A program made the translations under genes and the position numbers. This document shows positions 43,976 through 56,300 of a stretch of 64,000 bases of DNA, in pieces. The DNA lies in NCBI GenBank assembly GCA_905221605.1, contig CAJNDS010002271.1, positions 315,001 to 379,000 of the forward strand, written 5' to 3'. Under the pieces are notes generated by a model, which was not told the DNA's origin, ran no database searches, and was given only the letters and a program-made list of their open reading frames with translations. Source of the DNA: Symbiodinium natans. Its lineage: Eukaryota; Sar; Dinophyceae; Suessiales; Symbiodiniaceae. The stretch's first letter is position 1; each line of letters begins with the position of its first letter.

Positions 43976-43980
43976 GGACA

Positions 43981-46459
43981 CACACACATCGCAGCGGAGG
44001 AAAAAGGTCCGCGAAAAAAAAAAGACTCTACCTCTATCATGCTTTATCAGTAATCGGCATTCCGGGATCTAGTCTAGCTTGTGTGTTTGGCTTTTTCTGC
44101 GAATATCACGCAACCGAACACGTGCATTGAAGCGAGATCAGGGACATTCATGGTTTGACGCCACTTCCAAATTGTCCCTCGTTGGAAGATTCTACCTTTT
44201 TTTTCATGCTCTATCAATAATTGGCATTCTGGATCTAGTCTAGCTTGCGTGTTTGGCTTTTTCTGCGAATATCACGCAGCCGAACACGTGCATTGAAACG
44301 AGATCAGGGACATTCACGGTTTGACGCCTCTGCCGGGCTCATAGGGCTGCGAAACAAGATGCATAAGTGCTCAACAACGCGGAATGCTCCTGATTGTCTC
44401 GATGGTAGGCCCAAGAATCCTCTCGCAGCGTTGAACGGAGGGAAAGGGGGGGGGGGGGGCACATGAGGGCATTCCGTGGGGAGTGCATTTGAGGTCCACT
44501 TAAGTCAGGTGCTGTTGTTGATGTCCCCCAGTCATGACAGTACAAAATTACATTGAGCCTTTGAGTTTGACACTCCCTGTGATGCGACTGTCTGGGCCCC
44601 AGCTTTGCAATGAGTCGTCCTGCCGGCTATGTTTGACAGGGCCGTTCACATGATGCATTTGCAATCTCTGTAATCTGAAGCAACACTGGAAAATCGTATC
44701 TGACACTGCTCTGACGAAGTGCGAAATGGAACAGATCGCCACGGAATAAACTTATCCGCCCTATCCGCCTGGTCGGTTCCAATAAACATCAGGCAACAGG
44801 GTCCTGAGCGCGATCCGTTTGGTTCCATGAGTTGTCCTGACGCACATCTGAGACATCTGGCTTTGGCCGCGCACTCATGCACAAAGACAACCCAGCAAGT
44901 AAGCTAACAAAAACATCGACACACCGACACATCAACACACAGACACACCGACACGCGCGCGCGCGCCCCGCGCCCACCCGTGATCGCTCACTCCTGGAGT
45001 CTCTCGAGCATGTTCCACTTTGTTGGGGTGCTTTCTGAGGCGCTGTCAAAGTCATGGAGCTATTTGCTTGCTTGCAGTCCCTTTACATCCTGAACAACAG
45101 CACCTGCCCTGGACGGTCCTCAATGCACTCCCCACGGCATGCCCCGTGGTTGGCCCCCCTCCCCCAGCGGAGCGCGTGCGGCGCTTCAATTGCTTGTGGG
45201 ACGCAGCTGAGTAGTCTAGGAAAGCTGGCAGGCCCAGCAACTTCTGCAGCGGCATTCCACGTTCTGCTCATGTGAGTGCAAGACTCATGGGGCGCATTCG
45301 ACATGAGCTTTGCGCTTGTCCATTTTGTGGTCGATTTCAATCTGACGCTCAAGTCCATGCGAGGTTCGGGTTCAAGTGCTGCGAAAAATTTCCAATGTCC
45401 AGCGGGAACTTGTACCCAGCCTGCACGGAAGCGCTCAAAGGCCAGTAGACGAATGCCTTTAGTTTTATTGAAACCTGCGAAGAGGAAATGCGAGAGGTCT
45501 CAGGCACTGGAAAGTGCAGGCAATGCATGATTTCAGCTCGCAAAGATGAGGAAAAACATAGGTGGCAACAATTGGATTGTTGACCAAGACTACTCACCAT
45601 CATCGTCATCATCATCATCATCATCATCATCAAACCCTATAAAAAAGAAAAAAAGCTAACCCTACACCTTAGCCTGCAAAGTTGAGATCGGGCCCCTGGC
45701 GGCGGCAAAGAGCTGAAGAGCTGGCGGGTCGAGCCGGCCTGTGCTTCAAGAGGCAATTAGGGTTTGGGGTTTGGGGTTTGGGGTTTGCGGTTTGCGGTTT
45801 CTGGCTGCGGGTTTGAGGGTGTGAGGGTCGAAACAGATTCCTCGCGGGCGCTTGCAATGTTAGAGTATCCTTAGGCAAGGGCAAGGCGACTTTAGAGCCC
45901 CAACGCTTCATCGAAAGGCCCCAGCCTAAAACTTTGACAACGAAAGCAGGCGCTTGCACAACGAAGCACTGCATGAAGGTCATCAGGCCCTGTTTGGGTG
46001 TCTGCGCGCTCCCAACATCATATCCAACAGCATCCGCTTTCATCTCCAAAATCCACCTATCCTGATCAGAACGTTAGTGGTTGAGGCATTCATCGGTTGT
46101 GGGAAGGGGTCTGCGCCACAGCCGATGACAGAGTCAGACTTGACTAAAATCAAACTTTCTGCACCGCCACCTAACAGGCCTAAAAGTCAAATTGTTCATC
46201 TGTGGTAGACACTAACCAAATGTCGCATCTTCCACTGTCTACTGAGCCCCAAAGAGCCAACGGTGTCCTGATCCTCGGGTAACTGGAAGAACAACCAAGC
46301 GAACCTGATGAACTATGCAGATCCGAATGAGGAAGAGGCCTTTATGGACGGCGGATTTTAATCGTGCCTTATGAAAACCTGGATTGATATGTTTTGAAAG
46401 CTCACGGTGTTGGCTTTCTCAATCAGGCTGGGCATCTGGCATCGAAAATGTTTTCAGAA
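43981..46459. other. Gene-poor spacer with direct repeat and microsatellites
   Basis: A direct repeat of about 130 bp occurs at 44031-44162 and 44203-44328 (period 166), containing GGATCTAGTCTAGCTTG and TTTCTGCGAATATCACGCA. Simple repeats are a G-run at 44444-44459, CACACCGACA with a CG run at 44918-44970, ATC/CAT at 45600-45635, and GGTTTGG at 45757-45800. Short open frames exist on both strands but none has a recognisable motif. Confidence 0.7.
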
Positions 46460-46490
46460 GCCATTTTGGCTCAAACCAGTTTGGCTCAAG
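46460..46490 (+). other. Tandem spliced-leader relict
   Basis: GCCATTTTGGCTCAA (46460-46474) matches 15 contiguous bases of the dinoflagellate spliced leader. After ACCAG, TTTGGCTCAAG (46480-46490) matches the last 11 bases of a second copy. Stacked, 5'-truncated leaders of this kind are known as marks of trans-spliced mRNA that was reverse transcribed and reinserted. The degraded LINE copy follows at once. Confidence 0.82.
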
Positions 46491-46499
46491 TACTGTGTA

Positions 46500-47815
46500 G
46501 CCCGGGGGGGGGCGAAGCTGTGCCACGTCCCTTGCAGCCGCTCGGGCAATGGTCTGGACATGAGGGGCCTTTCCCGCGCTTGCGAGGTCGCTCGCGCACG
46601 AAGCCTGGCAGGCGGCACCCGCCTTGACACAGCTCCCCGCCACTTGCCGCGAAGCAGCCATGCACGCGCTCTTCACGTGCGCCGCGGGCACTGCGCCACG
46701 CTACTTCCCCCTGGCTCTTTTGTGGCTGCGCGTGAGAATGCGCACCTCGCAGGCACCAGCGTGGACCATTGTGGCCCTCGAACTCTTCACGCGTGTAGCA
46801 GAAGGAGGGGAAGCGGAACTTGCGGAGCTGGCGGCAGCAGCTGGCCAAACTCCTTCAGAGCTCCTGTGCCGGGTGCTCCGCGAGGCAGCTGCGCCCACGC
46901 CCCGGGTTTGCCAAAGCTTCCGCCCAAGCCCACACCCCCCCAAGGCCGTCCGCGTCGACAATCCACTGCCAAATCCTGATGGCATGTGCCCTCGAGCGTC
47001 GCACCGCCTCCACCATAGGCCCCTGCGTACGGGGACCGCCAGGGTTCCAGCGCCTGAACGCGTTTTCCATTTGCGCGCTCAGGGCGGGGGGGGGGGGGCG
47101 GGACGGCCCGGTAATCTTGCCTCCCCAAGCGAGCCGTGGGGGCGCGTACTGTCGCGAAGGCTATGCACCGGCGCTGGCGTTGCTCGAGGCGTACGGAGGC
47201 CACGCCGTTGCAGTAGAGGCCGCAGCGCTTGCTGAGACGTTTCGCGCTGGCAGCGCAGCGCGGGCCACGGAGCCGCGACACCGTGGGAAGCGACTCCCCG
47301 GCGTCAGCGGTCCCGCAGTGCCCCACCTCGGCTCCCGCATGGTGCCCGCCCACGCCGCCTTTGGAAGCGCTGGACGACGTCAGCTTATTGGAAGAGCTTC
47401 GCCACCCCGTGCCGACACTGCAAACGGTGCCAGGCGGGCGTGGGCCGGGCGCTCGCGAACAGCCTTCGGCATCTCGGGGAGGCCTCGTCGGGGAGCCCGA
47501 CGACTGTGCTCGGGCCCGTGCTTGGAAACTGTTCCTGCTGACGCCCCGCATGCTCCTTGCACGCACGGCTGAACAGGGTGGGGATGGGCGCCGCACGCTC
47601 CTGCTGCGAAGCCCACCCGACCGACACCGGTGAGTGGAGGCATGGGTGGCAACACTGTGCGTCGCGTACACGGAACGCTTTCTTCCGCGACAGCGTGTTG
47701 TTGCCCTCCCTGCCGCCATCCCATCGCGCGCTCTTGCGATCCCAAGCAGGACCACATGCCGCAGCCTGGCTCCAAGCCATCCCACTTGAATTTAGAATTC
47801 AGTTACGTGCCTACA
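46500..47815 (+). pseudogene. Second, internally deleted LINE copy
   Basis: The same family as the LINE at 38715. It keeps an N-terminal region upstream of anything preserved in the first copy (GPPGFQRLNAFSICALR, EAYGGHAVAVEAAALAETFRA), then EELRHPVPTLQ and AWKLFLLTPRMLLART. At about 47630 it jumps to sequence matching about 43010-43130 of the first copy (GWQHCASRTRNAFFRDSVLL, SLPPSHRALLRSQAGPHAAA). The whole RT palm is therefore missing. It uses several frames and is inactive. Confidence 0.75.
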
Positions 47816-48339
47816 GGAGTTGATTCGTGTGGTCTACATATCATATCAACATATTTGTACTTACATTCACATTTAGTTTGTGAACATGCAAAGTGCAAGA
47901 CCTAAGCATTAAGTACTAGTTGTTCAATGAGTTACATGAAACGTAAATACCACAGTCATCGGCGATATAAATAGCTAAACTACAAACTATGACTATGCTT
48001 AGAGCTTGTGGCATTGTCTTTACTTCCACAACTTGTACCAGTTGCAATATAATAGCCTCTTTGCGTACGTGTTTGGTTTGTGGTGTGCTTCGGGTTTTTA
48101 CTCGAACGGGCAAAGCGCATTTTTTCCCGTGATTACTGTATTCGTTTATGCTCGTTTTCAGCTTTCCTGATAGTTGCTTCCCCCATGTTTGACGTTCATG
48201 GCTTTCGATATCGACATTTCCGTGAGGGAGCCTTTCATTGGTTTGTAGCAAGCAGTTAGTACTGGAAGTGATGTTTCCTTTTCCCCATGCCGAACCGAGA
48301 TCCGTGGACACCTGATGTCACCTGCATGGCCATGCATGG
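47816..48339. other. AT-richer spacer, no gene seen
   Basis: Between the second LINE copy and an inverted LINE tail. GC content drops and I see no coding signal, repeat array or RNA gene. Confidence 0.6.
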
Positions 48340-48617
48340 CTGTCTTCGGGCCGACGCGGTATGCCGGGCTTTTGCCCTGGCGCAGCGGCAATCTGTCCGG
48401 GCCTTCCGGGTCGGCCAGCTCCTGCCCCGGTCGACCTCCGGCACATGGCCCATGGCCACATGGGGCAGCAGCCACGCGGAGCCCAGAGCCGTGCCGCCAA
48501 CGGCGCTTTGGACGGCGACAGAGAGCATGCCCCACCGCCGCCGCGCCCAGCCGACGAGGCGCTTGCCCTGACGGCGGGCCCCGCACGCAGCGCCCTGACG
48601 CTCACGAGTTGACGCAC
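48340..48617 (-). pseudogene. LINE C-terminal fragment, reverse orientation
   Basis: On the minus strand MLSVAVQSAVGGTALGSAW matches WWSLLSVSVQQAVASTALGCSW at the end of the first LINE (about 43780-43830). The Arg-rich stretch before it matches the segment around 43700. It is a short remnant of the same family in inverted orientation. Confidence 0.6.
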
Positions 48618-50634
48618 ATGTTTCCGTGCGCCACCTGGATTTTCATGGGTTTGTACACGCGTAGTACAATAAGCAACATATCTGGGAGATGGTGGAGTCT
48701 CGGTAAGCTTTACAAGCGACGACCATCAGAACAAGGGCTCAGGATTTTTTGTCAATAGGCACGCACATGTTTCTTAAAAAACGTGTCTTTTCAACTACTG
48801 GTGAAATGCATTTACCAGCGTTTTGGTTTCGCTTGGTTATACCGAGTCGCCAGCCAAGTTCGTTTAAGATTTGTTATCTTGCGATTTGCAGGGCGAGGTC
48901 ATGGAGCACTTCTGGGATTGTTCCTGCTACATGAGTTGTCAATGGGTTGGCACATTCCGTTCACCGTCCATCAATCTGATGAAGATCATAGCCTGACGTT
49001 GCGCTCGAACAAGCTCCTTTCGTCAGGTGAGGCGACTTTGCAGGTTCGCCCCTTTGTTCAGCGCGCGGTGTGTCGCTGGTGACGGCGGATCTGGGCCAAA
49101 GTCCGCCGAGGCCTCGGGCCGTAGGAGTCGAGGCGCCCCACCTCTAATCCCCTCCGCAACAGCCCGCACAGGTTTGCACCCTTTTATTTTGGATGTTTGG
49201 CCTAAAACGGGTCCCCCCTAGCCGACAAATGTCCGGGAGCAGACGGTGCATCAGGACCAGGGGCACTTCCAGGGCACCCGCCCAACCCACCCCCCCTCGA
49301 CCTTACCCTCACCAAACCCCCCCAACACACAGCCCCACACCCCACCCATCTTACAGAAGCTCAGGCCCAGGCGGGTCGCGTAGCGTGAAAATTAATAGCA
49401 TGGCAGCCCCACAGGGCCTTCCCTCCCAGTCCTGCCCGCGAACGCAAGCCCAAAGCTTCCTGTGGCTCCCGCACGACGCCGGTGGCCGGTTCGACGCCCC
49501 TCTTCGAGGTGACCGCCGGGCAGGGCGGCCGCAAACTGCACGGCCCACGCTTGTCGACTTGGCTGAGCGTTTGTGCCGTGGTAGAAGCGTGCAGTTCGGA
49601 CAATGGCTCTCGCGGTGCCTACATCGCATCACACGCAACTCGACATTGCGGCGCCCTCGACGAGAAACAAGGCTTCGAGCTTGCTTGTGTACACGGCGCC
49701 GGCGCCGCCCGTGGAAGCCCACCCCCCACACAGGTCGACGAATATCGAAGCCGACCATCCAGGCTCCAGGGAAATGCACTGGCAACGCACCGTGCGTGCA
49801 CTGGCTTGCCCGCGAGCGTTGCTCCCGAGTCCATGTGGGACCCAGGCCATGCTGGAGCCATCCCGCCGAGCACAGTCCCCGGCCAAAAGAACTTTTGGCT
49901 CTACATCCCTTGTTGCACGCAGGGCCTTTGGCAAGCGGGCCGACTGGTCATGAGGGTCGGCCGCAGCGGCGGCGTGTGCTCCTGCGCCGCCGCAAAGGTT
50001 TGGCGCGAGGGGCAGGGGCAGGCGCGGCGGAAGCGTTATGCCCAGACAGAGGCACGAGTTTTTGATGTGCGTTTCCGCGAAGCTGTTGCTAGCCTCCCGA
50101 TGTTTTGCATGGTTATGCTCCGCCGACCTGTTGCGTCGAGCCCGAGCTCACAGAAATCATCAACGTCTCACGATGCGGGGCACTGCCAGTCCCATAAGTG
50201 GTTTTCCCCGCCCCCCCTAATTCATTCGGGTTTTGGTTCTTCGCGCCGCCCTCAGAAGCAGGGTTGCGCATGAAAGACCTACACTTTGCTTTTTCGTCCA
50301 ACGGGCCTCGCAGTTGCCCAGCAGTTACTTCAATCTAAAGCAGTCAGTCGCCGCATGTGGAGATCGTGGCCTGTCCACAGCAACCCGAATCTGCAGAAAG
50401 GCTCCTATTGCCAGTAACCCGCAATGTGCTCCCAAACGGCACGCGGGCCTGCGCCGAAAGGCAATGTGCTGCTGTCTTCCTGCCTCCGTGCCATCATATC
50501 TGTTTGCGTATCGCTCATGCCCCATGGAGTTCGCCGGCCGGGTGGGCTGCCCTCTGCAACTCTCTGCCTGCAGCCGTGCATGGATTTCCCCCATCGGCCC
50601 CCGCCGCTGCATGCATGGCTGCGTGCGTGATGCG

Positions 50635-50760
50635 ATGGTCAAGCTGTCCTTCGCGGCCTTTGTCGCCTCGGCCCTCTACGCTGGGACTGTGTGCTCGGCT
50701 TCGGCTGCTTTTTCAAATTTCCTGCAACAAGTTGTGTCATCGACGAAATTGGGCCAGCTT
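50635..50760 (+). CDS. Possible signal-peptide exon
   Basis: ATG at 50635 gives MVKLSFAAFVASALYAGTVC, followed by SASAAF. This has the shape of a secretory signal peptide: a Lys near the start, a hydrophobic core and small residues before a likely cleavage site. The frame continues as SNFLQQVVSSTKLG without a recognised domain. A donor at CAACAA|GTTGTG is possible. No downstream exon could be tied to it, so it is only a candidate first exon. Confidence 0.25.
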
Positions 50761-51790
50761 TCGGCGTACCAGGGTCCGCGAGACCGACCATCTCAAAAGC
50801 TCCATCTGCCTCACCAAATGGCAGCGAAGGCGCGAGCAGAATGTCCAGCGCAAGCTGCGAAGCTGCATACCAGCAAACCAAGCCAGCCACGTTTCAGTTC
50901 GTCGCGACACCACCATTCTTCGGCACGGCGCTGCGTTTGGAGCAGTAGGCAGCGTGCCTTCGTATCAATCGTTCGTGAAGCGCCGATGTGCAAAGCTAAG
51001 TAAAGCTGTGCATCAAACCACATGCGCTGCAGACCCTCAATTTCATGCAGCTACAGGATTCGAGAGTTGGAAAGTCTAGGCGGATTGAAGTGTGGGGTTC
51101 TAAGGTTAAAGCCTTCCAGATACGCTCTCCCCTTGCGCATGCGCAACAGCCGTGGGTTGCGGCTGCATTCCCACTCGGCAATTTTTTGGTCGCCAGGCCT
51201 GTAGGTTGGTCTTTCGCCAGGCCCCAGAAGTTAACAGACCCCCCCGTTCAAAGGCACAAGCTCACGTGGCTAACAACGCCAGGCGCTCTGCCGCTCGACC
51301 AAACGAACTGTACAGGGTGCAAAAGATCGCTGTCCCGAGTGCAACTCCACGTAACTCCACCATTCATCCATCTGTGGCATGCGCAAGTGGCGCAAGTGGC
51401 AAGGGCATCCTTCCGGACGCCTCTGCCAGCCTTGCGGCTCTCAGAAAATCGCGTGCAAACACTACTGTACAGTACCGGCAGCACTTCGATCTTCCAGGTC
51501 CTGCCAGCGCAGACAAAACACTTTTGGAAAGCCTTTCTCAGCCTTCTCCTACATCGAAGCATATCGTCGCCAAGCGGCACCGGGGTAGGGGCGGAAAGGA
51601 CGCGTTCGGCTCACTCGCGCGGCCTTGGTGCGCACTAGGGCGAAGTCACAGAAACAGCATTCATGCCAGCACCTTCACGACACACAAGCCAGCTCTAAGA
51701 CTTAAAGCCTTGCCTGTAAAATGCTGCTTAGTTCAGTACTGAGTCACATCCCCTACATTGAAGTTGATGCCAATCCCAGCAATTCCTGAC

Positions 51791-51985
51791 TCATACGAAG
51801 ATGTGCCTTCGCCCTTCGTGTTGCAATCCCAGCAGCTCTGTCAAGGCGTCCGTTTCAGACACCAGTGGTTCCAGCTGCTGCTGCTTAACCCTCGATGTCA
51901 TTCGAAGAGCCACACAAGTGAACGCCGCCAGGACAGCGAACATGCCTCCCATAGCCAAGACCAGTGTGTTCGCGGCTTGGGCATG
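51791..51985 (-). CDS. Possible last exon of a single-pass membrane protein
   Basis: The minus-strand frame ends at a stop at 51791-51793. It contains NTLVLAMGGMFAVLAAFTCV, a membrane-length hydrophobic stretch, followed by a basic patch (RMTSRVK) and a hydrophilic tail rich in Gln, Leu and Glu (QQQLEPLVSETDALTELLG). The upstream border is unknown. The pattern suits a C-terminal transmembrane anchor with a cytosolic tail. I do not recognise the family. Confidence 0.3.
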   Translation of the reverse strand, partial: HAQAANTLVLAMGGMFAVLAAFTCVALRMTSRVKQQQLEPLVSETDALTELLGLQHEGRRHIFV

Positions 51986-53333
51986 TTCTGGCTGCTCTGG
52001 GCTGTTGGATGCTACCTCACAACTTTTCAACATCCATCCAACATCTTCGAACCCCGTCCGGAGACTAGGCCGTGCCTGCCAGGGCCAGCACACCCAGAGA
52101 CCTGCAAGTAAGAAATGCGTAGCAAACAAAGCAAAGAAGTTCGTGCATGGACTCGAAAAACCCTCAATTAAAGGCACCCGCCCACCCATTTTATAGACCT
52201 ACTCGGTTGGAGCCTCTTGGGATTTCTGGCGGCCGTCCCGTCCTATCATCCCACCCTACAACCCTAGTTTTTCTTCCGAAAGTGCAATCACAAGGGGGCA
52301 CCCAAGCGACCCCAAAAAAAACCCTTTCCTCTCAACCTCTCTGGGGCCCCCGGCCGTTGCGGGCTACTGACTTTGACGCCACGCAGGGCGCTCGCCAAGC
52401 CCAAAGTGCCGTCGTAGACCTAAACTTGCTCATACTCTGGTGTGGGGTTGCGAGATTTTAAGCACAAACTCTTCTCCTCGCCCCGTCTACTCCTTCGCCC
52501 ATCGCCCGTATCCCACCCCAAGATATCCGCAGAGAGTTCCTGGAGTGCCCAACCCCGAGAATCCCGAGATTGCCCTACCGAAGAGCTGAATCCAACCCCC
52601 TGCCCAAGATATTTCTCAGAGAGTCCCTGAAATGGCCAACCCCTACTGTCCCCAAAAAGGGCGCCTTGAAAAGAGTAGCATACTCAGGACTCTTCTGGGG
52701 ATGTTTTCTGAGGCTACTCTGTTTTAGGCGCCTCCTTCTTTTCTTTATGGGTGATGCGCGGGCTCATTTTTCACAACCAAAATTTTCTAACCACCCGAAA
52801 ATTCCCCTCAGCAAACATGGCACTCAAGAGTTGGGATGCTTGACCTGCTCCAATCACGTTGGTGCACTCAGGCTTCTTTCACGGGAAGCCTCCGCTTCAG
52901 GTTCGGGGCATCTCGTTCTTAAAACACTCACCCTGGAGCAACTCCTCAGAGTTCCGTGCCCTGCAAATGATCTTAATCCTCCAAGCCACCTGTTCGGCTG
53001 GCTCCGCAACTCCAATCCGGGCCTATCACCAGGGCTTGGGGAAGCTCGTGATCCGACATTTTGTGCCATTTCCATGCAGCCACTGTGCACGCTTCACACA
53101 AGATGTGCTGAAGAACTGCTCATTACGGCCGCAGATGCGCCTAGCTGCCTAGCAGCACACCCTCTTTGTAGCGTGGTCTCGTCAATCCCAGGCATCGATG
53201 TGAGATTGGCCCCATCCCAAGACAACCGTGATTTGTACCCTACAGCTCCTACAAAAAAGATTGCCAGGTGCTATTGGCACCGGAAGGCTGTTCGGCTTTA
53301 GGACTGCCTGCAAGGAGTCTTGAATGTTCGGGA

Positions 53334-56300
53334 TCATTTGGTCCAGTGAGCAGGGCATCTACGGTGTCGAACCTCAATCATGAAAGCCGTGGCCTCGTCG
53401 AAGTCGAAGGACACCACGAAGCGCTGCAGGAACATGCCGCCCAGGACCCACAGCTCCTCGGAGTTCCATATTGCATCCGAATCCCTGAACCCTTGCACCG
53501 CGGGACCCAATCATACCTCAAACCCTCCAAAACCCAAGTCAGGACACTTGTTGGCACTGCTTACTACGGATCAATATAACACAGAAAAAAAGAACTTCAA
53601 GTCCAGGTATCGGGGCCCTGCTCCTCCTCGGGAACGTTGCCTGCAGGATCGAGCGGAATCTCCAAGATGCCACCCTGAGAGTTGTCTTTGCTTGGGAAAA
53701 GCTGCTGACGCGCGGGGCTCACTCGGGCTCCTGGTTGAGGGTGCGTTTTAGGGAGTTCTACCTTGCTTGGGGTATAAATAGGACGTCCGTCCTCCTAGAC
53801 TCTGGACAATGACACGAAAGCCGAGGCGCCATGGGCACCACCAGCTGCAGCCGCCTGACCTCGTCGGCCATGTCTGCCCGAGGCTTCGAGCAGTCTTCCT
53901 TTCCTGAAGGCCCAGGTATAACTCACAAAAACACAAGGAAGCAGCAAAGCCAGGCAACCAGACGAGCTCGGGATTCGGGATCCCCAGAGATGTCGGGGAC
54001 ATCTTGACCTATAGGGCATCCGAGGCTCGGCTCTTCTCCTTGCCGTTGACAACGACCAGGGTGGTCTTGCACACCGTCCCATCCGGTCGGGTGTGGATCT
54101 GCTCCTGAATTTGCTCCGACAAGATGCCTGAGCCAAGTCGCCCGATGTGAAGGCCTCCCATGGAAAATGGCGAGCTGCCAGGGCCTTTACCGTTCGCATC
54201 GCCAAACAGGGGCAGGCCAAGCTTTGGCAAAGCACCCAAGCCCGCTTGGCTGTCCACAGGTCCCTGCCCAGTCGCAGGGGCTCCGGCGGCTCTTCCAGTG
54301 GTTCCAGTGGCCCCAGTGGCCCCAGTCAGGCCGTTGCCGAAGAGCGGCAGATCAAGCCCTTGAAAGGGTGAGGGTGGTGCGGAGTCGGAGCTCCGCTGAT
54401 GCTCCGCCCCGTCTCCGAAAAGCGGCAGGCCAAGCTTTGGAAAGGGAAACGGGAAGTCGTCGAGCTTCGGCAAGTCTCCGAGTAGCCCTGATGCAGGGGG
54501 GCTTTGTGCCACCTATACCGGCCTACCGCACACTAGAAAACCCAAAGAATTCTTCCCTTTTAAGTCCCTTTTCGTCACTCCCGGAAGCCTCCAAGGCCTC
54601 CAAAGGGCAGGGGGAGCGGAGGCGCCGTCCCTCCGAGGCCACTGATCTGCAGGTTGTTTGGCTGGATCGCCAGCATGCACGCCTCCCCAGGCCCTCCGGA
54701 AGTCCTGGCGGGTACCCGGATGAACATCTCCTCCACAGGCAACTCGAACGGGCGCTCCGCGATGAAGATGCGGAGAGGAGGGAGGTCCCGTGAGGCATCT
54801 ACAATGGAGCAATCACAGAAGACAACACCACCTTCCATGTGGTCCATGCCGCAGAGGTCATTGAACCTCAACTGCACCCACCTACTGCACCACTACTGCG
54901 TTGATCATTGGGCTGGGCTGCAAGACATCGAACTGGACAAAGGAGGGAATCTGAGGCATGCACTTGTCACGTGGCAGCACCGACCGCATGATGCTCATGT
55001 AGAGCCGGCGTGGGGCCAGCAGCACTTGGTTGGTACCTGGCCCGGCCAAGGCAAAAGACGAAAGTACCAAGAGCATACATAAGATTACACCAGACAAGAC
55101 AAGAACAAAATCAGCGGCTCACAAGCAAAAATCATGACAGGCTCGCCTGTATCCACAAGGAATCGGGCGGGGTGCGGCGTCTGCTTGTGGACCGCGATCC
55201 CGCCGGTGGTGATCCAGAAGCTCCGGTCGCCTGGGAGGCTTGCGGGTTGTGGGATGCAGCCACAGAAGGGTCAGCAGGGGGGAAACGGGGCCGAAAGTTG
55301 GCGCACAGGGGCCAACACCCGATCCATGCCAAGAAACCTCCGTGGATGGCCTCGGCATCTGCCCACACCGTAGTGCCCGGCTTCACCGCATGTTGCGGGA
55401 AGGGGCCCACAGAGAGATGCGCAGAAGTGCTGCCCTCGGGCACCACCGTGAACATGGCCTCCAGGGGACTCCACAACGCACTCGCACCCCCGTGTAGAAA
55501 GTTATGCTCAACTCACACAAAGCCGACCTAATGCCACGACAGTGAAACTCGACGATGGTGGCCCTTCCCACAAGGCCCTTGACAAGGCCTCGTTTGTTCG
55601 GTCTCGTAAGGGCCCTCGACAAGTCGGCATCACTGCCTCACCCCTTTGTTTTTCTACTGACGATCAGCCCCTGGACTCCTGAAAGTCTCGTGAAATGGAA
55701 GAGAAGGCTTGCATGGGGCATGGGGCATGGGGCACGGCTGGGTGGTGGCCTTGAAGCCCAGGTCCTGGAATCTGGTGTAGAGCGGCTGCCCAAGCCGCGA
55801 GATGCTTTGCCATCCGAGGCCACAGATTCCGTCCCAGTCCCTGTTTGGAGGAAGAAGCGCCTCTTCAACGATGATGAAGGTCTGGTTGCGGACGGTATGT
55901 CCTGGTCAGGGGATGGGGGTATGTCGGGGTGGGTGTCTTGGCTAGTCTTTCCGCCTTTTGCGGCGGCGCGCGGTCCTCCAAAGCTGACCGTGTCTTGCAC
56001 CTTGTAGCCTGTGATTTGGCCACTTCCATAGCTGATTTGCACCGACAAAGGGCGGCGGCCCTGTGGCGTCTCATGAAGCTCGGGCACGAAGGTGGAAGAC
56101 CTGTCGGCATGAAAGAGATGCTCGTTCTCGCAACTCCGGCAGCGTTTGGAAGGGATCCAAAGGTCAGAGCTGCCCGTATCCAGTAGGCAGGTCATCTTCT
56201 GCGGTGGGGTTCCCACCAAAAGCTCGGCCACCAAGGCATGGGCGCGCGTGATGCTCAAGTCAAGTTCCGCCTTGTCGAGGACGCTCGTCTCTTTGAGATT

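Larger units (their letters stand above)
38715..43980 (+). mobile_element. LINE with restriction-like endonuclease, split by an insertion
   Basis: A GC-rich reverse-transcriptase element occupies 38715-40449 and resumes at 42316. A 1.9-kb inverted-repeat insertion separates the halves. The RT half shows GGGVRGIATGDVFRRLVSR, VVSLDGRNAYDSMSRAAF, QGEGCEQGDPLAPALYAL and AFLDDLYVVT. The second half carries PAAYWAAWADALPVL, a zinc-knuckle-like stretch and an endonuclease core. The order RT then C-terminal endonuclease fits R2-like LINEs. Frameshifts and the insertion make this copy inactive. Neither terminal repeats nor a poly-A tail are obvious. Confidence 0.85.
48618..53333. other. Region with no confidently supported gene
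   Basis: Many short open frames exist on both strands but no family is recognisable. Two weak exon candidates are listed separately (50635-50760 and 51791-51985). About 49480-50080 is GC-rich with Arg-rich frames; one (49900-50010) faintly resembles the LINE N-terminal region, but too weakly to call. No satellite array is present. Confidence 0.45.

Noticed and set aside
45349-45633. Met-rich frame on the minus strand
   Set aside because: The run of Met codons is the CAT microsatellite at 45600-45635. The rest has no recognisable domain.
51265-51300. Possible tRNA gene
   Set aside because: A few tRNA-like words are present, but no acceptor stem, D-loop and T-loop set can be assembled. No tRNA or rRNA gene was identified anywhere in the window.
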